Numbered from the stretch's first letter, positions 1 through 12,361 are shown. The stretch: 64,000 nt of DNA from Hsuehochloa calcarea (GCA_036346395.1 CM070602.1:21523098-21587097), one strand, 5' to 3'. Translations and numbers: made by a program. Notes: generated by a model not told the origin, from the sequence alone.

Positions 1-983
1 GGGAAGCATCATGACACTGTCTTGGCTAGACCTGGAGATACTAGATGGGGCTCTCATTACAAAACCTTAGTCTGCATTGAGTCAATGTGGGAGGTAGTGG
101 TGGAGGTGCTCAAATTTGTGCGTGAAGATGGGTGTCAACCAGGTCCAGCAGCAGGATTGATGCATTATATGGAGAGTTTTTACTTTGTGTTTATTATGAA
201 GATGATGTTGAAAGTATTTCACATTACAAATGAGTTATCTCTTATGTTGCAAAGGAAGAATCAAAATATTGTTCAGGCCATGTCATTGCTTGTTGATGTC
301 AAAACATGTTTGATCAGCTTGAGGAACCATGGTTGGGAGCCTCTATTTGCAAAAGTCAAAATATTTTGCGATGCAAACAAGATTCTAGTACCAAATATGG
401 ATGAAACGATACCAAGATGGGGCCGATCAAGGCTAGATAGGGTCACGGTCACTCAAGATCACCATTATCGTGTTGATACTTTCTTTACTGTTGTTGATGC
501 TATTAATACAGAGATGGATCATCGCTTCAATGAGGTATCTTCGGAGTTACTTGTTTGCTTTCTTATATTGATCCAAGAGACTCATTCTCTAAGTTTGATA
601 TGGATAAGATTGCTCGACTTGCGGAGATCTATGATACAAATTTCTCAACTGCTGATCGTGCAACTATAAGGGATCAACTTGAAACCTTCATTCTTCATGT
701 CCGAAGAATTGATGATTTCATTGTTTGTCATGATTTTGCAAGTTTGGACATCAAGATGGTTGAAATAGAAAGATATATTGTTTTTCCATTGGTATACCGC
801 CTCATTGAGTTAGCATTAATCCTACCAGTGGCAACACCATCCGTTGAAAGAGTCTTTTAGGCTATAAATATTATTAAGACCGATTTGCACAATAGACAAT
901 CCGATGAGTGGCTCAATGACTTGATGATATGCTACATCAAGCAGGAGATATTTAAAGGACTTGATCATGATAGAATTAATTAA
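1..983 (+). pseudogene. hAT transposase pseudogene, DUF4371 / zinc finger MYM-type 1-like
   Basis: The translation contains the stretch DTRWGSHYKTL near 43-75, typical of the large plant hAT transposase family often annotated as zinc finger MYM-type protein 1-like (DUF4371 plus a C-terminal hAT dimerisation domain). Later comes MDHRFNEVSSELL, then the dimerisation region ending PSVERVF. It is broken in at least two places: a frameshift near 555-565, where the reading moves from frame 1 to frame 3, and an in-frame TAG at 858-860 inside the dimerisation domain, after which coding similarity continues to a TAA at about 981. The 5' end is cut by the window edge. No function is expected. Confidence 0.75.
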
Positions 984-1353
984 AAAATTCAAGCCATGAA
1001 ATCTCAGAGAATTAAATTGTCTCGGCCTCCTATACGTAATTAGTACTTTAGTGGTATGTCTTTCCGTTTGTCATGTTCAAAAAAATTATGATTTATGATT
1101 AATTAATCTAAATATTCACCGTCCATCTACTTTTGACAGGTTATTATTAGTAATTCAATAATTTGGTATTTTGGTGGAAAATTGTTATGTAAACTTTATT
1201 GATGATGTATATTTTCTAAATTTGACCTATCTTTGTATGTTCACATGATGCGGATTGTAGTTTTGATATCCTTTTAGTGTTATATGCTCTATTGAAAGTG
1301 ATTGCAATGTGTTATTCCACCCAACCTAAAATCCAATCCTGGGTCCGCCACTG
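1..1353 (+). mobile_element. hAT element, 3' part (left end outside window)
   Basis: The segment carries the end of a decayed transposase (to about 983), then an AT-rich 3' region, and finishes at about 1353 with a hAT-type terminus whose reverse complement begins CAGTGGCGGACCCAGG. The next bases (1354-1361, gctattga) would be one copy of the 8-bp target duplication; the other copy lies outside the window. A terminus of the same style closes the element at 61681-63022, which carries the same transposase domain. The sequence beyond 1353 reads as the acidic upstream part of another transposase, so this element probably inserted into that older one. Confidence 0.6.
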
Positions 1354-1439
1354 GCTATTGATACCCAAATGCATGAGGACGAAGAAAGTGGTGAAGAGGA
1401 CAACGAAGATTATGTTGATGTTAAGACCTCACTTATTGA
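1354..1439 (+). pseudogene. Acidic N-terminal scrap of the BED-type hAT transposase, upstream of the CACTA insertion
   Basis: This short stretch encodes an acidic segment (a run such as DEESGEEDNEDY) of the kind that precedes the BED finger in plant hAT transposases. It is separated from the BED finger at about 4840 by the CACTA element at 1440-4812. The assignment is inferred from position and composition; the reading frames on the two sides no longer agree. Confidence 0.4.
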
Positions 1440-1479
1440 TACTACTACAAAAGGCTAATACTAGACGTCTCATCACAGA

Positions 1480-2470
1480 CCGGTTGACCAAAACCGTTAG
1501 TATTAAAAATAATCACAGACGGTTTTGGTTTAGTGACCGTCTATGTTACTAGCTATGCTAAATACCATATGTGAAGAGGTAATATCACAGACGGTTCATG
1601 TTGAAGAACTATCTTTGATATTACCAAAATTCACAGACGATTATTGATTAGAACCGTCTGTAATGAGAAACAACTGGTTAGTCAATTCCGACCAGTTCCT
1701 CGGCATTGATCTTTTAAAGTCGTCAAAATTGATCTCCAACGGAAGAAAGCAGAAGATATGTAATCCGGTTTGCATCTTGTTCCGTATGTGTAACTTCACC
1801 GCCTTTGATGTGTAACTTTCGATCAACAGAAGAAAGCAGAAGTACTTCACTTGATCGGAAGTTACACATCATAGACAGTGAAGTGCTCACCTAATCGTAG
1901 GGATATTCTTCTACCAATTTCTTGAAGACTTCAAATCCATATACCAAACTGACTTTCTGACCACCTTAATTGAAGCTATATTCCATGGATTTTGTTCTTT
2001 TCACAATGGTCGAAAAATCAATTTGTTCCGTGAATTTTGTCTTACTAGAAGGGTATCGAGATAAGAACTTTTAGAAGAAATGGAAGTAAAAAAGATGGGA
2101 AGTTTGTTAGTGGTTTTTTTCTTCGTTCTGCCCTTCTGATGGTTATTTATAGGCCAACAACTTGTGGCAATATTAAACGAATAAAGACGGAAGTCCAGCA
2201 GGCAGTAGGATTTATTAGAATCTGCTCCTAATAAATCGTTGGTAACCAAAGCATCACCGTCTTTTTGGGAATTGTTTTTCATAAATATAGTTGACGCTCA
2301 TTTTCCTATCTTCTGAGGGAAAGTAATTCTATCTTTACAACTCAAGCTGGAGGCCTCATCACAGACAGTTTTTAATAAGAACTGTCTGTGATAATTCTTA
2401 GACAGTTCTAAACAAGAACCATCTGTGATTACAGACGTCACGACGGTTTTAAATTTAACCATTTGTGATA
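1480..2470. repeat. CACTA subterminal repeat array
   Basis: Many direct and inverted copies of a short motif (acagacggtt and its complement, with variants) occur here. In CACTA elements such subterminal repeats are known transposase-binding sites. The same motif marks 3290-3370 and 13762-14060. Confidence 0.7.
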
Positions 2471-2639
2471 ATTCAATGCTTCGGCTCCCGCGTGATGCGT
2501 CTCTTGTCTCGTGCGCCGATGTTACGATATGTCTCTTCATCTTGTGATCACGTCTCTTCATCTCGTGTGCCGGCGTTACTCCTTGTTTTATAAGAATGAT
2601 CATCGTGTGTCATCGTGAGCACGTGGAGCAAGACAGCTA

Positions 2640-3079
2640 TGTTACAACCTCACACTCGTCTTCGTGCACCAGGACATGCAGTGTGGCCTCATGTGCCTCG
2701 ATCGGGCGGTCGTCGTCGGCCACAAGGCCACGGCCTACATGCTTGACCTCCTCCTCTGCACGGCTAGCGAGGCGCCCGACGTTGGGAAGCACTACATCAG
2801 CCAGGTCGAGGGTGATCCGGTTGGCGGTGGGTGCGAGACGGCCAAGAAGACCAACCAGGAGTGCATGCGGTGCCGGAGGCTCGCTGTAGACGCGGTCCAA
2901 GAGGCGACGTGGAAGAAGATGGCTGGGCCGCAGGTCGGGTATTGGCGTTGCCGGAGGACGGCCACCGGTGCATGAGCACCGGCTGCGGCATGACGAAAGG
3001 GTGGGACGACTATGTCGTCTTCTGCAGCGACAACTGTAGGATTAGACATGAGTACGCCAAGTACTTTGTATATATGTAA
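2640..3079 (+). pseudogene. Captured host gene fragment, Cys-rich C-terminus (possibly F-box At2g35280-like)
   Basis: Two overlapping frames read as one protein piece with a single frameshift near 2940. The first contains VVGHKATAYMLDLLL followed by QECMRCRRL; the second contains HRCMSTGCG and ends with FCSDNCRIRHEYAKYF before a stop at about 3077-3079. GHKxAAY followed by paired cysteines near the C-terminus resembles the tail of plant F-box proteins of the At2g35280/At1g67623 kind; that family call is from memory and tentative. The fragment is GC-rich against AT-rich surroundings and lies wholly inside the CACTA element, which fits transduplication. No start codon or promoter is evident. 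Confidence 0.5.
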
Positions 3080-3379
3080 TTGAACTACTTGTCGTAAAAT
3101 TAGCAGTTTTAGCATAGTTTTAGCAAATATTCAGATATAATTCCTCGCCATTTTGTCAATATTCTTCACTAATTAAATATGACAACTACAAATCAGACTT
3201 TGAGCTCAAACTAATGCTTTACTAATATGTGAATGTGTCATATGTTCTGAATTTGCATTTATGTATATGAAAATGTTTATTATCACAGATAGTTATTTAT
3301 TGGAACCGTCTGTGGTGTGTATTTATCACAGACGATTCTACTTTAGAACTGTTTGTGATATACAACCATATTTATATCC

Positions 3380-3600
3380 GGACTCTAGGGTTTGCCCGCG
3401 CCACCCACTCAAACGATTAAGTTTCCCCTCCCCTGAGCCCGTCGTCGCCGCCTCCTCGAGCCCAGCGTGCCTCCTCCCCGAGCCCGCCTCCTCCCCTCCC
3501 CGAGCACACGTCGCCTCCTCTCAAGCCCGGCGTGCCTCCTCGCTTGCTCTAAGGTGCACTCGGCCAGTGCATCCTTGGTTGTTCTTGCCATCCCTTCGTG
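3380..3600 (+). other. GC-rich 5'UTR/first-exon-like segment inside CACTA
   Basis: A C-rich stretch (with ctagggtttgcccgcgcc and many cctcctc repeats) resembles the leader of a grass gene, followed at about 3600 by AT-rich intron-like sequence. It is probably a second captured fragment. No credible protein can be read. Confidence 0.3.
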
Positions 3601-4321
3601 AGTTATTTCTGTTTTTCATAATTGATTTACTTTACTAAGTGTATTGTGTTAGTTGTATTTCAATATGTCTTGACTAGCACTGGGAGACTTGGTATTGTGT
3701 TGGGCTTTGGTAATTGCTTGATGAGGATAATTGTCATATTATGAAATTGACATGATAGCAATATCAGACTTGGGCCATTTGGATTGCTTCTCATTGTCAA
3801 TTTGTACTAAGTAGCTAGTTCTGATATTTTTTGTTTTCAGTTGAAACTAGACAGAATTTGTGTTTAGTACTTTTGTTGGTTTATAATAGAACATTTTTGT
3901 ACGCTATTAGTTGAATGATCTTCTGATGACTGAAAGTATAAAACTGTTATTTTAGAAGTTATTTCTTGACATTCAATTGAAGCATTATTTGAGCTCAAAA
4001 GTCCGATTTATTGTTATCACATTTAATTGATAAAGAATATTGGCAAGTATCGAGAAGGCAAGATTACATCTTGTGAAACTCTACATCTGAAAGCAATCAT
4101 AAACATTCAAAACTGAGCAATATGTTGTTTTCATATGGTTGATTATCTTATCTTTTGAGCATTTTATCCTGGTTAATTGACTTACAGAAATTACATATTT
4201 ATATATTATCTTGGTCAGTTATTTTCCCGAACCTGGCGCCCCTCCTCCCTTGCGTCCTAGGGTCCTACCATTCCATTTCTTATCTCTTCTTTATAAAATC
4301 TCCAAGCAATGGCTACTTGTG

Positions 4322-4425
4322 ATACACACACACATATATATATACATACATACATATACATATACATATACATATATATATATACACACACACACACATA
4401 TGTATGTATGTATATATATACCTAT
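4322..4425. repeat. AC/AT compound microsatellite
   Basis: Alternating acacac, atatat and tacata runs form a compound dinucleotide/tetranucleotide microsatellite near the right end of the CACTA element. Confidence 0.85.
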
Positions 4426-4815
4426 ATAATTTCGTAGTCCCTTGTTAGGTAACTAAGGCCTGAATTCAACTAGCTAGATCACTCATTGGGTATTCATCCT
4501 AAACATGCAGGTGAACCACGGCCTACTTCATTGAACCTGACACAATGAAGTGTGTGATTTGCTTCATACCACGGTAGCCCAAGTTTAGGAGGATTCTACA
4601 ACTGTGGTTTTAAGTTGGAATTCGTATGGAAATCAAATTGCAATTTTGCTTTTATTTTTTATTCCGAATTTCAACTCTTTTTCCTTGGAATTTGTATCCA
4701 AAACCGTTTATGATGACCTCATGTTATTACTGACCCATAAACTCATACGGCTCACGAAACTGTCAGTGATGACGTTTTTGAACCTTCTGTGATGACCTTT
4801 TCTGCAGTAGTGTGA

Positions 4816-6600
4816 AATGGAAGAAAGTTCAGATCTAAGGATTGGAGAGAATATGTGTATGTTAGTGTCGATGGAGTTGTTATAAAGGGACAATGCAAGT
4901 ATTGCAATGCAAAGATTGCTGCTAAATGTAGGGCGGGAACGAGTGCTTTGCGCAATCATTTAAGGAGATGCAAAGAAAGGAAAGAGACTCTTAGAGTTGT
5001 GGATCAATTGAATACCATTGTTATGTCACCAGATGGATTGAATCTAAGGGATTGGAGACCCACGAAGAGAGTTGGTGAGAATGATTGTGTTGCACGAGTA
5101 ACCATTTTCAATTGTGGAGTATGATTGGTTTGGAAGTTTGTCTCTATTCTAAATCCACTCTTCAAGGTGGTATCAAGAAGAACATTGAAGAATGATTGCC
5201 TTAAAGCATTTGAGGAGCGAAACAATCTCTTAAGGAGGTACTCAATAATTCAAACTCAAAGATTTCCTTGACGATGGACTCCAATCAAACCTTGGGCTAT
5301 ATGTGCATCACCATCCACTACATCAATGATGATTGGAAGTTACAGAAGAGAATCATAAAATTCTATGTTGGAGACACCTCATACTGGTATAGCTATGTTC
5401 AACACAGTCGTGAAGGCCATCCAGGAGTGGAACTGTGAAAACAAGTTATTTGCAGTCACTTTGGACAATGCAAACAACAATGGTGCAATGGCTAGGTTTT
5501 TGAAGGATAACTTGTTAGCTAAGCATGTGGTACTCGGCGACGGCTGGTTTTTGCATCAGCGTTGCGCGGCACATATCCTAAATTTGATATGCCAAGCAGG
5601 ACTGTAATTTATCAACCCCATTGTCAACAAGATTCGGGAGAGTGTAAAGTACATTCGGGGTTCCCAATCTTAGAAGGAAAGATTCGAAGAGATAGTTACA
5701 CAACAGCGCATTTCTCGAGTCTTGCGCCCATGCCTTGATGTTCCGACCAAATGGAACTCAACCTATCATATGATTGATGTAGCTATGGAATTTAGAAGAG
5801 CGTTTGATTCTTTGGGGCTACAAGATCCAAACTACGCCTACACACCAACTTTTGATGATTGGAAAAGGGTGGAAGTGTTGTGTAGACTATTGAAAGTGTT
5901 CTAAGATGCTACAGAAGTGATTTCTGTGTCGAAGTACCCCACCTCAAACTTGTGGTTTCATGAGATTAGAGAAGTCAAGCTTGCCTTAGAGAGAGAAAGT
6001 TCCAAGGTGGATTCTGGTATTCACGACATGGTTACATACATGCAGAAAAAATCCAATAAATATTGGAAATTATCATGGATGGTATTATCAATTCCAATCA
6101 TTTTGGATCCACAGTTCAAGTTTGTCTTTCTCGGTTCTGTTTTCTCCAAGCTTTCGAGGGTAATGCTACATCTAAACTTGTAAAAGTGAAGAAGGTGTTC
6201 AGATGGCTCTTCAATGCATATGCTGAAATGAATAATGACAACTCAAAGTTCGTGCCTCAAGGAAGTGGTGATGTGGAGATGGGTGCAGATGGTAGCCACC
6301 GTCTGACAGATTGGGATCATCACCTTAGCCTTAAGGCCCACTCAGCGAGTTTGGTGTCCTCAGAACTTGAGACGTATTTGACGAAACCCCCACTCCCTCG
6401 AGGTGGTCACTTGCATATCTTGAACTGGTGGAAAATGAATTATCTTGAATATCCCACTCTTGCTCAAATGGCTAAGGATGTTTTGGTTGTGCCTGCTTCA
6501 ACGGTAGCATCCGAGTCGGTTTTAGCACGGTCAGAGAGTCGTCTCTGATTTTCGAAGTCGAATGACTCACAAGACAATTGAAGCACTTGTGTGCCTACAA
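4816..6600 (+). pseudogene. hAT transposase pseudogene with BED zinc finger and C-terminal dimerisation domain
   Basis: A BED finger is readable at about 4840-4990 (GQCKYCNAKI ... LRNHLRRC). A catalytic-core region follows at about 5240-5620 (LDNANNN, HQRCAAHILNL). The central DVPTKWNSTYHM motif lies near 5740. The hAT dimerisation domain is at about 6370-6550 (LNWWKMNYLEYPTLAQMAKD, then VPASTVASESV). It is dead: frameshifts lie around 5130-5360 and 6150-6180, stops at 5605-5607, about 5671, 5902-5904 and 6546-6548, and the 5' part is split off by the CACTA insertion. The terminal inverted repeats of this older element were not found. Confidence 0.8.
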
Positions 6601-7472
6601 TATTGGCTAAGAACATCCGGTAAAACTTTAAATAGAATATCTTTCAAATTTCCCTTAGTGTTTCAACTTTACAAGAAATGTAATAATTCTTCTTTCCTTT
6701 TGAACCATAGGTGCCTGGCAACTTAGGATAGATTCGATTTACGACTTCACTGAGGAAGATGGTCTTCAGCTATAGTAATAATCCCCTGTCCTCTTGCCAA
6801 GTACTATTTGCACAAAGTTTTTATGAATGCAGGGTTTGATTTTGTTTCGGTGATGTACAATCCCAATCCCAATCCCAACGAAGCATAGCAATTTCCAAAT
6901 CATGAATTTGAAATGTTTCAGCTTCCCAAGCTTCGATTTTTATACTTTGTTACTCAAATCCATTTGAATAACAATTTTGCAAATGCTCCTCTACTATCTG
7001 CATTTTCTGAGCCCATTCTCACGTACTCATTCTAACTGCTGCAGGTTGACCTTCGTGACAGGAGAGCACCGGAGGAAATCTTCTCTTCGCAAAGGTACGA
7101 AGGCTTTCCCAATTGATTTCAAGTAGAATCGCGCTGAGTTGAGTGGAAAGAAGCAAAGCCTCTCGCACTTTTTTTTTTTTGGGTGTCATCGGAATTAAAG
7201 AGAAGCCTCTCCTCTATCCCAGGACATAATTATTAAGATAACAAATGTGGTTGACAACAATTAGCTTCATACTCCTATCCTTCATGTCAACCATAATCCT
7301 CGGGGAGAGACCCTGCTCTTGGCCGGCGGTTTCAGGCATTAATGATCTTGTGTATTAGAAGTATACTATACTTGTCAGGAAGAAGAGCTGGCCGAAGCAG
7401 TACTTTCGTTTTTCTTAGTGACATCAAATTTATTCCAATTAATTAGTTCCTTCATACTCCAAATAATTAGTG
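6601..7472. other. Non-coding AT-rich stretch
   Basis: No coding frame, RNA gene or clear element terminus was seen. It may include the 3' region of the decayed hAT element. A small triplicate of tcccaa lies at about 6859-6878. Confidence 0.4.
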
Positions 7473-7522
7473 TCTTCATTCCCCAAATGGAGTTAGTTCT
7501 TCATTCCCCAAATGGAGTTAGT
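7473..7522. repeat. 25-bp tandem duplication
   Basis: Two adjacent exact copies of a 25-bp unit beginning tcttcattccccaaatgg, at 7473-7497 and 7498-7522. Confidence 0.85.
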
Positions 7523-7749
7523 ACCTAGTATTTCTATGGTGGGAATCAAGTTCTGGACCTGCCTGCCAGGCGAATCTGCTGCTTCACCGGTTTGCAGGCG
7601 TTTATTACGGTCGGTGTCGTCCGAGCGTTGTTGAATGATTGATTTCTCCAGAGCTGGAAAGTTGTCTCTAGTTGTTATGCTCATGCATGTTCTCCGTTCA
7701 CAGCATAGACCTACTCTCTATCAATATAAGTAGCTTAAAATGTTACTCT

Positions 7750-8408
7750 CTGTAGGGACGGTACAAGTCGCGGTCTCCCCGTGTTTCCCGGGAATATCTC
7801 CCAGTCACGTGCGCCCGTGTGTCCTTCGGTCGTGTCCAGAGATTTCCTTCGCCTCACGCGCGCGACAACCGTTCGATCGGATGGACCTTGGATCGGATGT
7901 CCTTCACCTGCGGCAACTCCGCTCGAATCTCACCCCTGCCATCGTGTACTCTCCTTCTCCTGCCTCGCGGAGCCCTCGAGACGGCACCCAGGTGCCACTA
8001 CCCCTCCGCTTTTTCCCCTTCTTCTCGCGCTGCACGTCTCTCTTCCGGAGGGGACCCGAAGCACCCCCTGCAACGGAGTACTCCGAGCGCTGGTGAACCA
8101 GGTGCACCGGCCAGGTGGACCAAGCGTATGAAGACCTACCGTGGACTAGGACCTACGTGCAGGGGATAAAAATTCCCTGCAGCCCTTACGCGTACAGCAC
8201 TCCTGTAGGGGTAGGATAGTAATGTAAATATAGGGTTATCAATAGGGGAGCACCCCCTATGTAAAGAGATATTTTGTCAGTTTTTCAGAAGCAATCAATC
8301 AATACATATTCACTAACTGCTGATCCCTTTTCCGAGGATCCTTTGGCTCCTCCGAGAGTAGCGGAGGTCCCCTTTTCTCTTACTGTTTAGTCTTTATTTG
8401 CTACAACA
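7750..8408 (+). mobile_element. LTR-retrotransposon LTR remnant (probable, copia-like)
   Basis: A GC-rich block (7750-8160) is followed by a leader-like AT-rich tail with gcaatcaatcaata (about 8291) and then a T-rich stretch ending ctacaaca at 8408. This resembles the R/U5 end of a copia-type LTR. No primer-binding site follows at 8409, and I found no matching second LTR or target duplication, so it would be a solo or truncated LTR. The left boundary is approximate. The overlapping frames here differ on every strand and none resembles a protein. Confidence 0.4.
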
Positions 8409-9976
8409 GATGTAATACCCTACATGTTCATCCTGCAACAGCAACCTTGGTGCACCTTGGTGCACGATGTCTGGTAAGTGCTCACAAACTAAATTATCTT
8501 ATTTCTGGAAGTGATATAAGTGATTATCTCAACTTGATATTTCCTGTGATATGCAGGCTTGAGAATGCCATTGCAATAAGCCAATATCGTGATTGATTAT
8601 CATGATGCGGAGAAGGAGCATGCAAACTTTTTGTTATTGTGTTTGATATTTTGGGCGCAGATTGCGCATTTCCTACTATGGAAGGAGAATTTGGCATATT
8701 ATATTATTACATTTGGTTGGAGTTAGTTTGTTTCGAAGATTTATTTGCTAAAGTAAGTTATTAGAAATCTCTGTTCCTTAATTTTTTTTGTTCGCAATGA
8801 TTCAGATTGTATTTGCTAAGTTCTTGATGTTAACACAGAAAGGTGGTTCCTGCTATTGCAAGGTGCAGAGCCATAGCCATACGCATGGCACCCAGTCTTT
8901 TCTTTAGTAAATAGAAGTATTTTGTGTTTGAACATTCAGAAGAAATTTCTCATGCAAATGTATGAGTTCAACATTTAAGAGGTGCAAATGGCCGATCATT
9001 CATGATATTTGCTTGAAAACGTATTACAATTCATTCTTCAGTACTGAAATTGTCTAAAAGAAATTTAATGAACAGATTCATGAATCATCCTAGGTTGTTT
9101 AAGAATGAATATGAGTACATGTGAACAATTTATTTAATGTCCAAATTCATATCATATTATCGCTTGTTGGATGTCTCACCACACTCAAATTAAGTCTATG
9201 TTTTATTTCATTCTTACCTTTGAATGGTGTTCATAAATAAATATCATATCATTTTTTTCTCCTTTTGTCATTATTTTGAGTGTGACTCCTTTTCAATGAC
9301 AAATAATGGCTCCATGGAAGGGAATTGGTCAGCCCAACCCCATGGCCTCACCTTTTCTGATTAATTACCTGCAAGTTTGAACGTAAATACTCCATCTATT
9401 TAGAAGTACAAAGACATTTTGCTCTATTCAGAGTCAATTTGTAGCCTGAGCACCGTTGAGTGGTAGAGAAGGAAAAAAACATAGCTTTCTTTGGTTGCTT
9501 TATCTATAGACTATACTCAATGCTACCTTGTGTATTGCTATTCTTCAGATAGTAACAACCATCGCAATCAATAGGTAGGAGATCAAATACTCATTGTCAT
9601 CCCAACCTGCATCCTTTGAGTTTCTTTATAGTTTTTTGCTTCACTATACGTAGAGATGAACTTTGCTATTTATTGGGGCACCAGACAACCATTTTTTTGT
9701 CATTTCATTATGTTTCGGTTTCTCACTTTATCCTTCATGTGCTGGTGGGTGCCCTCGGCTTCTGTTGATTTGTTGTGTGCTTTTACAAAGGTGTCGTTCT
9801 CTATATGCTCCTAAAGAAACGATTATGCGACAAACATTGTTGTTAGCTCGAAATAAGAATGTGAAGGTTGCTATGATTTTTTTTGGGTTGAGTCTCAGCA
9901 GATTTACAATCCATATTTGAATAGACATAAAAAAAAATATTTTTTATGCTTGATCTGATCCACTTGCATCTTAGAA

Positions 9977-10516
9977 GTCAACTGTTGTATCTCCACTCAA
10001 GTCAATAAATTTTTTATGGCTCCTATTGCTTAGTTAAAGTGGTTCCTTTATTGCCTAATTAGATTATTATCTTCCATATTTGCATGACAGGAAGTTGCAT
10101 TTCTTGACACTATGCTGTGTTCACCATTTGTATTTTTAAAACTAAACCATGAATTTGAAGTCTGAATGGATTCATCTTGAAATACTTGTGTCAACTTGCA
10201 GTCATTTATCCATCATATTACAAGAATATTTTTTGTGTAAAATATCCAGCAATGTCCACCTGCATGATATTGTGAAATCGGGTTTCTCTATCTTATCTAT
10301 TTTAGTTATGATATAATTTGTAAGCATTCATTTCAGGATAATGTACTGCCCTTTTACTGTCGTCTGGGCTCTTTCTTGGACATCAAAGGTCGGGAAACTC
10401 AATATAACTAAAGTCAGCTGTTGTATCTCCGCTCGAGCCAATAATTGTTTTAAAACTCCTATTGCTTAGTTAAAGTGCTTCCTTTATTGCCTAATTAGAT
10501 TATTATCTTCCATGCC
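9977..10516. repeat. Dispersed direct repeat, about 105 bp, two copies
   Basis: The segment starting gtcaactgttgtatctcc at 9977 recurs at 10413 as gtcagctgttgtatctcc, and similarity continues through ttgcctaattagattattat in both copies. The offset is about 436 bp. It is likely an old local duplication. Confidence 0.75.
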
Positions 10517-11496
10517 TGGTTCGTTCTGTGAATTAGTGCAATGTCTTGTTTATTTTGTAAAAAGAAATGCCTAACTTTACTGTGCCTACATGTCGGTTTG
10601 CGTGGCCACACAAGTCAGTGCCCTTAGTTTGTGAGAATCTTTTGCAATTACCAATACTTCAAGTCTTCGATAGCACTGCCTGCTTGCAGCTTTTCTTCCA
10701 CATAGCAATTGAAAGAAAGGAGCTACTTCTTTATCCCATTCTTTCTTCCTAAAAAAAGTTTTACTTCACACCTTCTGATAGCTTTATTAGTACGTTATGT
10801 GGCTTTGTCTTGGATGATTGTTTATTTTCTCTGACTCTTTCGTAACTCATCCAGTAAAACTACATATATAGCTTGTTATTTTTTGTTTGTGTTCAAAGCG
10901 TCGTTTCGATGCCATACTGCAATTTGCTCTCCAAGAGCTTTTTAATTGCGCTTCCCAATTCTCAGTTTTACCATTAGGTTTATTGGCTGCATCTCCTCCC
11001 AGATAGACACAAAAATCACAAGAGAGACCCTCTTACTGATTAAAAGGAAGGAGCTAATTTGATTTATCTACTGAATAAATTCCCATTATGCATTGAAGCC
11101 ATGATTTGATTAGGCCGCTCATTATGATCAGGAAAGAACACTTGTTGAGTATTTCAGGACCTTATGTCTAACTTCTAAGTTGATAGGCGCTCGATGTGAA
11201 GATCTGTGCTATGACATTTGTAGCCACATGTGCTAAATCTATACCACTATTCCACTAATAGCAAATGCTTCGTATTTGCAGCCAACTATATGGTCAATAG
11301 ACAGTAGTTTGTCTGCTGGCTAATGGTAATAGCATACCTATAGCAAATTTAATGGGATCACAACTTTTTGATTAACTAAGATGAATGATCATTCTTCAAG
11401 TCAAATTAATAACCAACAGAGGTGGAGATAGTGAGTAGCGCCAAAGGAGCTTGGCATGGACGCCTCATCATGCTGAACATCACAGTTAGCTAACAC

Positions 11497-11732
11497 AAAC
11501 ATGGTTTGTCCGATTTCCAGGATTGCAACTCATTTTTGAATGTTCAAATATTCTACTCATTCTATAATCAATCCATATAAGATATTTGCATGTGTTCACC
11601 TCTATTTTTAAGCCAAACATGGTTTGTCCGATTTCCAGGATTGCAACTCATTTTTGAATATTCATATCTGCTACTAATTCTATAATCAATCTGTACAAGA
11701 TATTTGCGTGTGTTCACCTTTATTTGTGATTA
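11497..11732. repeat. 118-bp tandem duplication
   Basis: Two diverged tandem copies starting aaacatggtttgtccgattt at 11497 and 11615; both end near gtgttcacct(c/t)tattt. Confidence 0.85.
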
Positions 11733-12071
11733 TTTTGATTTATCTGGTTCTTAATCCTTCCTCATGCTTGCCAATGCATAAATTTCACCAAGAGGACCAA
11801 AAACTATACAGCACAAAGGCTTTTATGAGCAGATCACAGACTCAGCGGAAGGTAATACCCATTTCTCTTGTGCCTATCTATATTATTTAAGCTTCATTTA
11901 GAGACTGCTGTTCAGGAGCAGCTACTTCTTTCGCATAATAATATATGCTTATTAGAATAGTGATTTTTGTATATGGATGTAATATTAGAATTACGTAGTG
12001 TAGTAGTGTGCCTATGGGCCTGGAGCGGCACACGTGGAACAAACTATATATAACTCATGTCCTAATACCAC

Positions 12072-12145
12072 AGCAATGAAAGTTAGCTCAGCTGGCTTGC
12101 AATTGTTATTTTTATACCTGAGGTCTTAATTCGGCCCTAGGAGCA
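12072..12145 (+). repeat. Possible tRNA-derived SINE head
   Basis: The segment holds tagctcagctgg, a match to the RNA polymerase III A-box consensus, followed about 40 bp later by a degenerate B-box-like region (ggtcttaattcgg). That spacing fits tRNA-derived SINEs. No clear tail or target duplication was identified and the B box is poor, so this is tentative. Confidence 0.28.
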
Positions 12146-12361
12146 TTATGTTCAATGTGTAGTTTTAATTATAATTTTTGTAAGTTTCATTTTCATCTAT
12201 TTGTAATTTACTCTGACATCATCCCGTGTCATACGTGTCAAATTTTATAGACAGTCAAACATACAACTCTATACCATAAACAAAACACATCTTTTATATG
12301 CCACACATTCGTTTTGTGCAATGCGACAAAAGAAATACAATACGAAAACGAATAAATTAGT

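Larger units (their letters stand above)
1440..4812. mobile_element. Non-autonomous CACTA (En/Spm) transposon with captured host sequence
   Basis: The left end reads TACTACTACAAAAGG (first base C to T) and the right end reads CTGCAGTAGTG, matching the CACTA terminal inverted repeat. The 3-bp TGA occurs on both sides (1437-1439 and 4813-4815), as expected for this superfamily. Subterminal arrays of a motif near acagacggtt/aaccgtctgt, in both orientations, fill about 1480-2470, recur at 3290-3370 and degrade toward 4700-4800. No transposase is present. The interior holds a Cys-rich gene fragment (2640-3079), a GC-rich 5'UTR-like piece (about 3380-3600) and an AC/AT microsatellite (4322-4425). 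It interrupts a BED-type hAT transposase. Confidence 0.8.

Noticed and set aside
7740..8169. Three overlapping 116-118 codon frames
   Set aside because: All three + frames are open across the same GC-rich LTR-like block, which indicates composition rather than coding.
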